From DASXUX01 sp036504595 (GTDB taxonomy: Bacteria > Planctomycetota > SZUA-567 > H5-PLA8): a stretch of 64,000 nucleotides of DNA. Shown here piece by piece: positions 1-7,880 of the stretch. The notes below the pieces were generated by a model. The model searched no databases and had not been told where the DNA came from. It was given only the letters and a program-made list of their open reading frames with translations. The first letter of the stretch is position 1. Every line of letters begins with the position of its first letter. A program made the translations under genes and the position numbers. Location: the NCBI GenBank assembly GCA_036504595.1, contig DASXUX010000056.1, positions 173,578 through 237,577 on the forward strand. The letters run 5' to 3'.

Positions 1-52
1 CTGTTAGTCGTGGAAGATCCAATGATGCTGCAAAGAAACTGTGCCGAAAATT

Positions 53-98
53 GGTGCCACTGGCACGCGCCCGCGTCCGTTTGCGGGCGCTTGCCAGT
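53..98 (+). repeat. Hairpin repeat, GTCCGTTT-loop family, copy A
   Basis: Long near-perfect hairpin with an outer GGTGCCAC tag, arms containing GCGCCCGC and GCGGGCGC, and loop GTCCGTTT. A second copy at 115-160 on the other strand has the same tag and loop but different, still complementary arms. Related copies with loop GTCAGTTT lie at 16977 and 55745. Confidence 0.75.
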
Positions 99-114
99 GC
101 GATCGCGCCAAAAC

Positions 115-160
115 ACTGGCTAAGCCGGCCAAACGGACGGCCGGCTGAGCCAGTGGCACC
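115..160 (-). repeat. Hairpin repeat, GTCCGTTT-loop family, copy B
   Basis: Read on the minus strand this has the same GGTGCCACTGG start and GTCCGTTT loop as the copy at 53-98, but the arms are GGCCGGC-type and pair with each other. Only the loop and flanks are shared, so the arms have changed together. The two copies face each other across about 16 bases. Confidence 0.75.
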
Positions 161-226
161 ATTTTCATCGTTTCCGAGTGGCGCGTAGCGCCAATAACGA
201 CTGTGTTGAAGTCGTGGCCGTTCAGT

Positions 227-374
227 CCGCAATCCGAAATCCGCATTCCGCAATTGAGCCGCCGGCCCGAACCCCTCTCCGGACCAGGTCGGGAGAGAGG
301 TTCAGAACAACATATCTCGGCCGGCCTTGCCTTAATCCAAAATCCAAAATCAAAAATCCAAAATCCAAAATCCC
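227..374. repeat. Heptamer arrays in a gene-free stretch (1-375)
   Basis: Positions 227-258 repeat a CGCAATC-like 7-mer and 333-374 repeat a CAAAATC-like 7-mer. Together with the hairpins at 53-160 this fills the gene-free stretch between the window edge and the stop of the selenoprotein gene at 376. No credible gene was seen here; a plus-strand open frame from 178 to 924 runs through repeats and then antisense to the thioredoxin-fold gene. Confidence 0.7.
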
Positions 375-375
375 A

Positions 376-948
376 TCATCCTGCTTTGCGGATGAACTCC
401 GCCCGCTTGGCCCATTCACTTTCCGGATACTGTTCAAGCAACCGGGTCCAGCCTCCGGTCAGAGCCTTGGCGTCGTGAGTGGATTTGTACTCCGCCACCG
501 CCGTCCAGTAGAGCGCCTCCGGTTCCCGGGCCTGATCGCCACTGGTGGTGCGCAGGACTTCCGGCGCGAGCGCCTTGGCTGTCACAAAATCGCTGCGGTC
601 AACCGCGGCTTTCATTCTGGCCAGAGAGAGCTCCTCAATCATTCGCCGCGGGTCAAGGTAGCCTTCCGTGCGGCGGTGTTCTTTCTTATCCGCGTCATGG
701 ATAAGAATGGTGGGCGTCCATGGCGCGTTGTGCTTCTCGGCAATGTCAGGATGTTCCACCACGTTGATCTGAATGGGGATGAAGAACTCCGATATATAGC
801 TTTCGACTTCCGAATTGGGGTACGTCACGGCACCCATCATTTTGCAGCCGCCTCACCCCGGGTTAAAGAAGTCGATGAGCACCAGCTTGCTTTGCTCGCG
901 GGCCTCCTTATATGCACCGCTTAGCTTTTCTCTCCATTGAATCGCCAT
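376..948 (-). CDS. Thioredoxin-fold selenoprotein with UGGC active site (in-frame TGA = Sec32)
   Basis: A 190-aa protein if the in-frame TGA at 855-853 is read as selenocysteine. Without readthrough only the part from Met at 840 is seen. The start at 948 is chosen because GAGGAGA sits about seven bases upstream. Residues 22-38 read LVLIDFFNPG, then TGA, then GGCKMM, which is the thioredoxin beta1-CxxC-alpha1 pattern with the first Cys replaced by TGA and the resolving Cys at residue 35. Further on, PWTPTILIHD (around residue 80) is the cis-Pro loop region. The C-terminal ~80 residues look helical and TPR-like. No signal peptide is seen, so it is probably a cytoplasmic thiol/selenol oxidoreductase. 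The frame stays intact on both sides of the TGA, which argues against decay. Alternative: a recent nonsense mutation. The selenocysteine machinery is not in this window. Confidence 0.8.
818..835 (-). promoter_or_regulatory. Candidate bacterial SECIS hairpin in the coding sequence
   Basis: On the minus strand GGGTGC (835-830) pairs with GTACCC (823-818), six base pairs including one G-T, closing the loop CGTGAC. The loop begins 24 bases after the TGA codon and has G as its second base. This fits the usual bacterial SECIS layout of a hairpin in the frame just after UGA with a G near the start of the apical loop. Folding was done by eye. Confidence 0.55.
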
Positions 949-1093
949 TCGCGTTTCTCCTCATAAACAACCTTGAGTACGCCCTGCATTTCCAGTGCCA
1001 TGCCGAGCAGGCCGATGGCTCGCGCTGGCGACCAATGTTGCGGTGCGAAAACGCCGTTGCCCACCGCGCTCTACCGCTCCACCGGTTTTCTGG

Positions 1094-1107
1094 TACAATT
1101 TCGTCCC
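1094..1107 (+). promoter_or_regulatory. -10-like TACAAT eight bases before the clc ATG
   Basis: TACAAT at 1094-1099 is followed by eight bases and the ATG of the chloride channel gene, with no Shine-Dalgarno sequence between. This suggests a leaderless or nearly leaderless mRNA. No good -35 box is visible. The 159-base gap 949-1107 is the divergent promoter region shared with the selenoprotein gene. Confidence 0.45.
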
Positions 1108-3231
1108 ATGAATTCAATTCGGGTAAAGTCCATCCGCCGGAAGATTGAGTTGGTCGCTAAGATCTTCGACTTGGGCTCCTGGTTCCGTCTCTTCTTTCTG
1201 TGTCTGGTTGTCGGAGTCATCTCCGGTCTGGGCGCGTTGGCCTTGGACAAGGCGCTGCTTTTCGTCGAACGCCTTTTGCTTGAACACTGGATCTATGAGA
1301 CCGCCGCGGCCAGCTACACCGCTTGGCCGTTGATCGTCGTGCCGGCGCTCGGTGGCGCCGCGGCTGGAGCCCTCGCCATCTGGCTGGCGCCTGAGGCGAC
1401 CGGGCACGGGACCGATGAGGTCATCCGCGCGTTCCACAACGAAAAAGGCTACATCCGCGCCCGCCTTCCACTGATCAAAGGCCTATGCTCGATCTTCACC
1501 ATCGGCACCGGCGGCTCAGCGGGGAAAGAAGGCCCCATCGTCCAGATCGGCGCCGGCTTCGGCTCCTCCATCGCTCGCCTGCTGCGCCTCTCCATCCGCG
1601 ACCGCCGCATTCTCATGCTCGCCGGCGTCGCCGGCGGAATTGGCGCGATCTTCCGAGCCCCGCTCGGCGGAGCCCTCTTCGCCGCCGAAATGCTCTATCG
1701 CGATCCCGACTTTGAACACGACGCCGTGATCCCCGGCGTCATCAGCTCCGTCACCGCCTACTCTGTTTTCACCGCCGTTGCCGGTTACGACCCTGTTCTG
1801 CCGTTGAAGTACGTGCAATTAACCTTCCCCTCTGATGGCGGCAGCTCCGGCGCCGAACTGATGCACTACGCATTGCTTAGCGTCCTGTGCGCGCTGGTGG
1901 CTTTCCTCTTCGTCAAAAGTCTGCGTCTGCTGGAGAACCGCTTCTTCGACGCACTGCCCGTGCCCAAGTTCATCAAGCCGGCCATAGGCGGAGCGCTGCT
2001 TGGCGCGCTGACCCTCGCGCTGATGCTGACGATTCGCGAACCGCTCGGCACGCCACATCCGCAGCAGATTATGACCGGCGGCCACTGGTACCTGCAGCAG
2101 GTGGTGAAGAACGCCCTGGACATCACGCCCTGTCATGCGCGAGCGTCCCTGATGATGGCTGGCTTCCTGGGGATTATTGTGCTCGGCAAGATTCTTGCCA
2201 CCGGGCTTACCACGGGCTCCGGCGGTTCCGGAGGACTGCTGTTTCCGGCGTTGTTTTTGGGTGGAGTCACCGGCGGCGCTTACGCCAAGTTCATGCGTGC
2301 CCTCAATGACATGGGCTGGCTGCACAGCTATTTTGCGCTGACCCCGACCGCTCGCGCCGGCATGGTGCTGGTGGGAATGGGAGGCGTCTTCGCCGCGTGC
2401 ACGAAAACGCCGATCGCAAGCCTGGTCATGGTGAGCGAAATCACCGGCTCGTACGGTCTGGCCGTGCCGCTCATGATGACCTGCGCCTCCGCCTATCTGC
2501 TCAGCCGCTCCTTTACGTTGAATGAAGCCCAGGTGCCCGGCATCAGCGACTCGCCCGCGCATCGCGGCGACTTCATGGTAAACGTGCTCGCCGAGATCAA
2601 AGTGGCCGACGCCATCACCGATAGCCACGAACCTGAAATCTTTGCCGCGGACACGCCATTCAACGAAGTGCTCGAACGCATCAAAGTTTCCAGCGCATCG
2701 GTGTTCCCTATCGTCGATGAAAACCAATGCCTGGTCGGGAGTTTTTCTCTCGGTGATATTCGCCAGATCATGGATCAAAAGTCCGTCGGCAATCTGGTTG
2801 TGGCCGGCGACCTGGGCTCATCCGATGTGGCTGGCGTCACCATGGATCAGCATCTCGACGCCGCGCTGCGCATTTTTACGCAGAAGAACCTGGACGAAAT
2901 CCCGGTCGTCGAACGCCTCGCACCCAAGGAGAACGCCCGGACGACGATCTCTGCCGTCGTGAAACGTCCCCGCGGTCCGGTCGGCACCATGCGCGTGATC
3001 GCTATGCTCAGCCGCCGCGACCTGATCGTAGCGTATCACCGCCGCGTGATGGCTCTCGAACGCGCCGACGCCGCCGAATCGACCGGCTCGGCTGTCTTCG
3101 AAGACGGCCAGGCCGCATCGGAGCAACCGCTGGTGCTCACGGTGGAACTCCCCGCGCCGGAATCCAACAGCGTCAGGCACCCCGAAGCGAATTTGCTGGA
3201 CGAACCACCTGAGATCGGCGGACCGCACTGA
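1108..3231 (+). CDS. ClC-family chloride channel/antiporter with C-terminal CBS domains
   Basis: A 707-aa inner-membrane protein of the ClC family. Residues 1-500 carry the many membrane helices. The filter motifs are visible: GHGTDE at 99-104 in the place of the usual GSGIP loop, GKEGP at 139-143 with the gating Glu141, and GSGGSGGLLFP followed by the GGVFAACTKTPIA helix. Two CBS domains occupy about residues 520-690 (VADAIT..., then the ...NLDEIPVVE block). The tail after that is low-complexity. An upstream in-frame start at 973 would add 45 unlikely Cys/Pro/Arg-rich residues overlapping the divergent selenoprotein start, so 1108 is preferred. GHGT instead of GSGIP means the ion preference cannot be assigned. 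It may be co-transcribed with the moxR gene 91 bases downstream, although that gene has its own promoter-like box. Confidence 0.92.
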   Translation: MNSIRVKSIRRKIELVAKIFDLGSWFRLFFLCLVVGVISGLGALALDKALLFVERLLLEHWIYETAAASYTAWPLIVVPALGGAAAGALAIWLAPEATGHGTDEVIRAFHNEKGYIRARLPLIKGLCSIFTIGTGGSAGKEGPIVQIGAGFGSSIARLLRLSIRDRRILMLAGVAGGIGAIFRAPLGGALFAAEMLYRDPDFEHDAVIPGVISSVTAYSVFTAVAGYDPVLPLKYVQLTFPSDGGSSGAELMHYALLSVLCALVAFLFVKSLRLLENRFFDALPVPKFIKPAIGGALLGALTLALMLTIREPLGTPHPQQIMTGGHWYLQQVVKNALDITPCHARASLMMAGFLGIIVLGKILATGLTTGSGGSGGLLFPALFLGGVTGGAYAKFMRALNDMGWLHSYFALTPTARAGMVLVGMGGVFAACTKTPIASLVMVSEITGSYGLAVPLMMTCASAYLLSRSFTLNEAQVPGISDSPAHRGDFMVNVLAEIKVADAITDSHEPEIFAADTPFNEVLERIKVSSASVFPIVDENQCLVGSFSLGDIRQIMDQKSVGNLVVAGDLGSSDVAGVTMDQHLDAALRIFTQKNLDEIPVVERLAPKENARTTISAVVKRPRGPVGTMRVIAMLSRRDLIVAYHRRVMALERADAAESTGSAVFEDGQAASEQPLVLTVELPAPESNSVRHPEANLLDEPPEIGGPH

Positions 3232-3310
3232 GCTTCCCGTTATATCACCAGGCCCCGGACCACCCGAGCGCCAGCCACCAACTTGCCCTTTCACAGTTCG
3301 ATGCGGGCTT

Positions 3311-3322
3311 TATAACGCTGAC
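3311..3322 (+). promoter_or_regulatory. -10-like TATAAC six bases before the moxR ATG
   Basis: TATAAC at 3311-3316 is followed by GCTGAC and the ATG at 3323. The spacing puts the likely transcription start on the A of the start codon. No Shine-Dalgarno sequence is present, so the mRNA may be leaderless. Confidence 0.45.
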
Positions 3323-4327
3323 ATGGAAGACAAAGCTGCTTTCGCCGCGCGCCTCGCTCATTTCCAGGAAGTCCACACTTCGCTGATTCGCGAATTGAGC
3401 AAGGTCATCATAGGCCAGCGAGAAGTCATCGACCAGATGCTCGCCAGCCTCTTCTGCGGATCACATTGTCTTCTTGTCGGCGTGCCGGGCCTGGCCAAGA
3501 CCGCGATGGTCAAGGCGCTGGCTGAAATCCTGGCGCTCTCGTTCAAGCGCATCCAATTCACGCCGGACCTGATGCCCAGCGACATTGTTGGGACCGACGT
3601 GATCGAAGAAGATTCGCGGACCGGCAAGCGCGACTTCAAGTTCCTCGCCGGCCCGATCTTCGCCCATATCGTTCTCGCCGACGAAATCAACCGCACACCG
3701 CCCAAGACGCAAGCCGCGCTGCTGGAAGCCATGCAGGAACGCCAGGCGTCCATTGGCAAGATGACCTACGCGCTTCCGAAGCCTTTTTTCGTCATCGCCA
3801 CGCAGAATCCCATCGAGCAGGAAGGAACGTATCCTCTGCCGGAAGCGCAGCAGGACCGTTTCATGTTCAACATCCACGTCGGCTATCCGGGCGCCGAAGA
3901 GGAACTCGAAATCTACCGTTTCACGACACACGGCAAGCCCGCCAAGCTCTCTCCGCTGCTTAGCGCCGACGACATTTTCCTGCTGCAGGACGTGGTGGAC
4001 AACATTGTCGTCAGCGATTACGTGCTGCAATACGTCACCGATATCGTCCGCGCCACGCGCCCCGCCGCGCCGCAAGCCCCCAAGTTCATCAAGGAGTACG
4101 TTGACTGGGGCGCCGGTCCCCGCGCCGGCCAGTTCCTGATCAAAGGCGCCAAGGCTCTGGCCGCCATGGACGGCCGCTTGAACATCGCCTGCGCCGACGT
4201 GCGCAAAGTCTCCGTGCCCGTCCTGCGCCACCGCCTGGGCCTGAATTTCCAGGCTCAAGCCAGCGGCATCGACGCCGTGCAACTCGTCAACCTGCTGATT
4301 CAAGCCGTGCCCGAACCAAAGCTGTAG
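3323..4327 (+). CDS. MoxR-family AAA+ ATPase
   Basis: A 334-aa soluble AAA+ ATPase of the MoxR type, a chaperone-like class that helps mature or regulate partner proteins, usually with vWA-domain proteins. The Walker A region reads GVPGLAKTAMVKAL (about residue 53), Walker B reads VLADEINRTPPKTQAALLEAM (about residues 117-137), and the sensor-1 region contains ATQNPIEQEGTYPLPEAQ. Length is typical. The usual DUF58 and vWA partners do not follow: the next gene is convergent, so this is an isolated moxR. A VIT/vWA protein does exist at 50506 but is far away and on the other strand. Confidence 0.92.
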   Translation: MEDKAAFAARLAHFQEVHTSLIRELSKVIIGQREVIDQMLASLFCGSHCLLVGVPGLAKTAMVKALAEILALSFKRIQFTPDLMPSDIVGTDVIEEDSRTGKRDFKFLAGPIFAHIVLADEINRTPPKTQAALLEAMQERQASIGKMTYALPKPFFVIATQNPIEQEGTYPLPEAQQDRFMFNIHVGYPGAEEELEIYRFTTHGKPAKLSPLLSADDIFLLQDVVDNIVVSDYVLQYVTDIVRATRPAAPQAPKFIKEYVDWGAGPRAGQFLIKGAKALAAMDGRLNIACADVRKVSVPVLRHRLGLNFQAQASGIDAVQLVNLLIQAVPEPKL

Positions 4328-4337
4328 GCCGAAACGT

Positions 4338-4470
4338 CAAAATTCGAAATCCGAAATCCGAAGGAAAAGGCAAAACTGAAAACAGCAAAACCGCAACCGA
4401 GGTGTTGCTTCGGTTGTCAGTTTTCCGTTTGCTGTTTGTCCTTTCTTTCGGATTTCGAGTTTCGGATTTG
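4338..4470. repeat. Inverted arms of 7-base repeats between convergent genes
   Basis: The left arm (about 4338-4400) runs through AATCCGAAATCCGAAGG and CAAAACTGAAAACAGC. The right arm (about 4410-4470) is its imperfect reverse complement. The arms are about 60 bases with a short loop. They lie between the stops of moxR and the xer gene, where a long hairpin could act as a two-way terminator, though no U-tract follows. Confidence 0.65.
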
Positions 4471-4476
4471 CTGTTT

Positions 4477-5493
4477 TTATCCCCGCGGATGGAACTGCTT
4501 GTGTATCGTCAGGAGCCGCTTGGCATCCACATGCGTGTAGAGTTCCGTCGTTGCGATGTCGGCGTGGCCGAGCATTTCCTGAACCGCGCGCAGGTTGGCC
4601 CCGCCTTCCAGCAGATGCGTGGCGAACGAATGCCGCAACGTGTGAGGACTGTATTTGCCGGTCAATCCCGCGGCACGACCGTGCTTCTTCACCAGAGCCC
4701 AGACGTCTTCGCGAGCCATCGGCTTGCCCGCGCGGCTGAGGAACAGCCGCTGGGTAGGGCGGGCCTCCGCGCCCGCTCCCGGTTTGGCGGGCAGCGACGC
4801 CCGCCCCACGGCCCCGGCCAATTTCGGCCGCGCATGTACCAGATACCGCCGCAGAGCGTGCAGCGCGGACGAACCGACCGGGATGATGCGCGTCTTTTCG
4901 CCTTTGCCGGTCACCCGCGCGACGCCCAGTTCCATATTCATCCCGTCCAGCGTCAATGTGCACAGTTCGCTGACGCGCATCCCCGTGGCATACAGCGTCT
5001 CCAAAATCGCACTGTCCCGCAGTTGAATCGTTCGGCTCGGCCTGCGTCCGCATGTTGTGGCACGGGCAGCCTCTGTTGGCTGTTGGCTGCCCGTGTTGGC
5101 GCCACCGGTCGTCATCGGCGCATCCGTCAGCGCGCTGGCTTCATCCTGCGAGAGCACATGCGGGAGCCGCCGCCACTGCTTGGGCGTATCGACGCCGGAA
5201 CTGGGATCTGCTTTCAGTGCTCCTTCATTCACCAGGAAGCGCAAGAACATGCGCGCCGCCGCTAACGACCGCGCCGCGGAGGAGGTTTTGTATTTTTGAT
5301 GCGAACACAGGAACCCGGCAAACTCGCCTACCGTCTCGGTATCAACGTGTGCTGGCCTTAGAATTCCGCGCTTCTGGCAATGCTCGTCAAACAAAGTCAG
5401 ATCGCGCTGATACGCTTCCACCGTATTTGCGGATAGCCCCCGCTCAATCGCAAGGTGCTCCAGGAAGCTGCGGATTTCCGTATCGAAAGCCAT
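4477..5493 (-). CDS. xerD: Tyrosine recombinase of the XerC/XerD type with two in-frame repeat insertions
   Basis: A 338-aa site-specific tyrosine recombinase, likely resolving chromosome dimers at dif. An N-terminal SAM-like core-binding domain (residues 5-95) precedes the catalytic domain. The catalytic set is visible: Arg173 (ATGMRVSEL), Lys197 (TGKGEK), His284 and Arg287 (HTLRHSFATHLL), His310 (MLGHADI) and Tyr319. It is about 40 residues longer than most Xer proteins because two repeats are inserted in frame: a palindrome giving about residues 133-145, and GC-rich hairpins giving about residues 228-248. Both lie in loops away from catalytic residues, so the enzyme may still work. XerC and XerD cannot be told apart here. 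TACAAA lies six bases upstream of the ATG with no Shine-Dalgarno. No integrase-type mobile context is seen. Confidence 0.88.
   Translation of the reverse strand: MAFDTEIRSFLEHLAIERGLSANTVEAYQRDLTLFDEHCQKRGILRPAHVDTETVGEFAGFLCSHQKYKTSSAARSLAAARMFLRFLVNEGALKADPSSGVDTPKQWRRLPHVLSQDEASALTDAPMTTGGANTGSQQPTEAARATTCGRRPSRTIQLRDSAILETLYATGMRVSELCTLTLDGMNMELGVARVTGKGEKTRIIPVGSSALHALRRYLVHARPKLAGAVGRASLPAKPGAGAEARPTQRLFLSRAGKPMAREDVWALVKKHGRAAGLTGKYSPHTLRHSFATHLLEGGANLRAVQEMLGHADIATTELYTHVDAKRLLTIHKQFHPRG
4753..4776 (-). repeat. Hairpin repeat with CTAC tail, inside xer
   Basis: On the minus strand arms GCGGGC and GCCCGC flank GCGGAG, followed by the tail CCTACC. It matches the family at 11750, 33412, 34462-34584, 39057, 39109, 39183 and 55921. 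The frame of the recombinase gene is kept. Confidence 0.7.
5061..5095. repeat. CACGGGCAGCC palindrome inside xer
   Basis: CACGGGCAGCC and its exact complement GGCTGCCCGTG flank a 13-base loop. A second copy with the same arms is intergenic at 31460-31493. Here it adds roughly a dozen residues in frame to the recombinase. Confidence 0.75.
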
Positions 5494-5534
5494 ACGAAGT
5501 TTGTATCGGCAAAAAATGGGGGCTCGTGTCCGAA

Positions 5535-7025
5535 TTATTCGGCCGCAGCTTCGTCGTGAGCCTCGGCCCCGCCTTCGCCCTCGTGCGCGATCTTCCCGTA
5601 CTTGACCAGCTTGCGATACAGCGTCTTCAAGCCGATGCCCAGCATCTTCGCCGCGAGCGTCTTGTTGCCCTTTGCTTTTTCGTAGACCGCCAGGATGAAG
5701 CGCTGCTCGACGTCCTCCAGTTTCATGCTGAGCGGCAGTGCAAGGGCCGGTCCATCGTGAGCGGCGGCGGCCATGACGGACGGCGTGGCTCCGGCGCCGG
5801 AGATCAGACTGACGCTTGTCGGCGCACCGGTCTTCGCCAAGACGTCTTCCGGCAACGCGTCAACGGCCAGTTCTTCTCCCGGAGAGAGCAGAAACGCGTG
5901 TTCGATCGCGTTGCGGAGCTCGCGCACGTTGCCCGGCCAGTCGTAGCGGCACAGCACGTCCAGCACCTGCGGCGGAAGCGTTTTGTTGCGGTTCTGGCGC
6001 ATGTTGAACTCCCGCAGGAAATGCGGCACCAGCACTTCGATGTCCTCACGGCGTTCCCGGAGCGGCGGCACCGGAATCTGAATGACGTTGATGCGGAAGT
6101 ACAAATCTTGCCGGAACCGTCCCGTCGACATTTCCGTCTTCAGGTCTCTATTTGTGGCAAAGATCATCCGCACATCGGTGCGAATCGTCTCGGTCCCGCC
6201 AACCCGCTCAAACTCCTGTTCCTGCAAAACGCGCAACAGCTTCACCTGAACTTCGGGTGGGCACTCGGCGATCTCGTCGAGAAACAGCGTGCCGTTGTCG
6301 GAGAGTTCGAAGCGGCCTTTGCGCATCCGCACCGCACTGGTGAACGCCCCCCGTTCATGCCCGAACAGTTCGCTTTCGAGCAGGTCGCGCGGCAGAGCAG
6401 CGACGTTGATCTTCACATACGGCCGGCCCGCGCGTTCGCTGGCAGCCTGTAGCGCTCCGGCGACAACTTCCTTGCCCACGCCCGACTCGCCCGTGATCAA
6501 CACCGTCGCATCCGTCGGTCCGATCTGTCTGATGCGATCCTTGATCTTTTGAATGGCCGGTGAAATGCCGACCAGTTCGCTGTCACCGCGCCGCCGCGTC
6601 ATCAACTCCTGTTGAAGCTCGGCGTTTTCGAGCTGCACTTGCCGCCATCGCAGTGCGCTCTCCATTTCCGCGCGCAGTCGGTTCAAATCGATCGGTTTGG
6701 AAAGATAGTTGAACGCGCCTTTCTTCATCGCCTGCACGGCGGTCTCTTCACTGCCGTGTCCGGTAATGATGATGACCGGCGAACCGGCCGAAAGACGCTT
6801 GGTCTCTTCCAGGATCTCCATGCCGTCGCCGTCGGGCAAGCGCAGGTCGGTGATGACCAGGTCGAATTCTTCGTCGCGAACTTTCTCTCTCGCCGCTCCG
6901 GCCGAGGCCACGGCGGTAACCTTGCAGCCCTCGCGTTCCACGACGCCCGCGAGCGTGATGCGGGTCGTCTCGTGGTCTTCGACCAGCAATACCGTCCGTG
7001 CTCGCTTTGCTGCTCCAACTGCCAT
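5535..7025 (-). CDS. Sigma-54-dependent response regulator (NtrC family)
   Basis: A 496-aa transcription activator with the full NtrC layout. The receiver domain spans residues 10-125, with Glu16/Asp17 and phosphoacceptor Asp60 (LVITDLRLPDGDG). The AAA+ domain spans about 148-380: Walker A GESGVGKE at 179-186, the sigma-54 contact loop as GAFTSA at 226-231 (consensus GAFTGA) and Walker B TLFLDEIAE at 246-254. The C-terminal Fis-type helix-turn-helix contains GNKTLAAKMLGIGLKTLYRKL. It should activate sigma-54 promoters on phosphorylation. No histidine kinase gene is adjacent, so the partner is unknown. The upstream 115 bases hold 7-mer repeats rather than a clear promoter. Confidence 0.93.
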   Translation of the reverse strand: MAVGAAKRARTVLLVEDHETTRITLAGVVEREGCKVTAVASAGAAREKVRDEEFDLVITDLRLPDGDGMEILEETKRLSAGSPVIIITGHGSEETAVQAMKKGAFNYLSKPIDLNRLRAEMESALRWRQVQLENAELQQELMTRRRGDSELVGISPAIQKIKDRIRQIGPTDATVLITGESGVGKEVVAGALQAASERAGRPYVKINVAALPRDLLESELFGHERGAFTSAVRMRKGRFELSDNGTLFLDEIAECPPEVQVKLLRVLQEQEFERVGGTETIRTDVRMIFATNRDLKTEMSTGRFRQDLYFRINVIQIPVPPLRERREDIEVLVPHFLREFNMRQNRNKTLPPQVLDVLCRYDWPGNVRELRNAIEHAFLLSPGEELAVDALPEDVLAKTGAPTSVSLISGAGATPSVMAAAAHDGPALALPLSMKLEDVEQRFILAVYEKAKGNKTLAAKMLGIGLKTLYRKLVKYGKIAHEGEGGAEAHDEAAAE

Positions 7026-7039
7026 GCTGTATGCCTCGA

Positions 7040-7216
7040 TTTGGTAAGCGGTGATAGGTAGTTTGGTGAGTGGTTTGTGGCCTTTGGGCCGCGCTCGTGC
7101 CGATCACCAAGTACCCGTTCACTAAGTGCCATCCATGTTAGCACAAATTCCGAAATGAAACCAATACCGCTCCCGCGACCAGAGTCCAGACTCCAGACTC
7201 TCGACTCTAGACTCCC
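7040..7216. repeat. Heptamer arrays between ntrC-like gene and hisH
   Basis: Two arrays: a TGAGTGG/TACTTGG-like set with an inverted counterpart (7040-7130), and an ACTCCAG-like set (7180-7216). They fill the divergent intergenic region. Confidence 0.6.
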
Positions 7217-7229
7217 GTCCCACTTGTGT

Positions 7230-7243
7230 TAATAATCGAGCGC
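7230..7243 (+). promoter_or_regulatory. -10-like TAATAA eight bases before the hisH ATG
   Basis: TAATAA at 7230-7235 is followed by eight bases and the ATG at 7244. No Shine-Dalgarno sequence is present. This is the same arrangement as clc, the TMTC-like gene and the SPOUT methyltransferase. Confidence 0.4.
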
Positions 7244-7876
7244 ATGGACATCGCCATCATCGACTACGGCATTGGGAACCTTCGCAGCGCCGAAAAGGCT
7301 TTCCAGCATCTGGGCTTTGACGCTCATTTGACCAAAGATCCGGCCACCCTTGCTGACGCGAAAAAGCTTGTGCTGCCCGGCGTGGGTGCGTTCGGTCAGT
7401 GCATGCAGGAATTGCGCACTTGCGGCTTTGTCGAACCGTTGAAGGCCGCGGTCGCGGCCGGCACGCCGCTGCTGGGGATCTGCGTCGGCCTGCAAATGCT
7501 CTTTGAAGGCAGTGAGGAAAACCCAGAGGAACCTGGACTGGGGTTGCTCAAAGGCCGCGTCGTCAAGTTCGCCGGACCCGCTTTCACAGGCACCGATGCG
7601 CTAAAGATTCCGCAGATCGGCTGGAACGCGCTGGAACTGACTCCCGCCGGCGCCAGCCACACACTTTTCAAGGAACTTCCTGCGGACGCGCACGTCTACT
7701 TCGTACACAGCTTCCACGCGCAGCCCAAGGACTCCTCGGACGTGCTGGCTTGGTCGGATTACGGCAGCCGCTTCTGCGCCGCCGCCGGGCGAGCCAACGT
7801 CGCCGGCGTGCAGTTTCACCCGGAGAAGAGCCAAACGATCGGCCTGCAAATTCTGAAAAACTTCGGAGCGAACTAA
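7244..7876 (+). CDS. hisH: Imidazole glycerol phosphate synthase, glutamine amidotransferase subunit HisH
   Basis: A 210-aa class I glutamine amidotransferase that hydrolyses glutamine and passes ammonia to HisF to make imidazole glycerol phosphate and AICAR in histidine biosynthesis. It starts MDIAIIDYGIGN, the usual HisH N-terminus, which sets the start at 7244 rather than further upstream. The catalytic triad is visible: Cys80 in GICVGLQMLF, and His192/Glu194 in VQFHPEKSQ. Length is typical. hisF is not next to it; ispD follows after four bases, so this looks like a small hisH-ispD operon. Confidence 0.95.
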   Translation: MDIAIIDYGIGNLRSAEKAFQHLGFDAHLTKDPATLADAKKLVLPGVGAFGQCMQELRTCGFVEPLKAAVAAGTPLLGICVGLQMLFEGSEENPEEPGLGLLKGRVVKFAGPAFTGTDALKIPQIGWNALELTPAGASHTLFKELPADAHVYFVHSFHAQPKDSSDVLAWSDYGSRFCAAAGRANVAGVQFHPEKSQTIGLQILKNFGAN

Positions 7877-7880
7877 GACC

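Noticed and set aside
178..924. Plus-strand 248-aa open frame across the selenoprotein locus
   Set aside because: It starts in repeats, then runs antisense to a thioredoxin-fold gene with a clear ribosome-binding site and motif. Its own translation has no recognisable domain.
4477..5493. Integrase marking a mobile island
   Set aside because: The protein is of the housekeeping Xer type and has no flanking tRNA, attachment repeats or phage genes.
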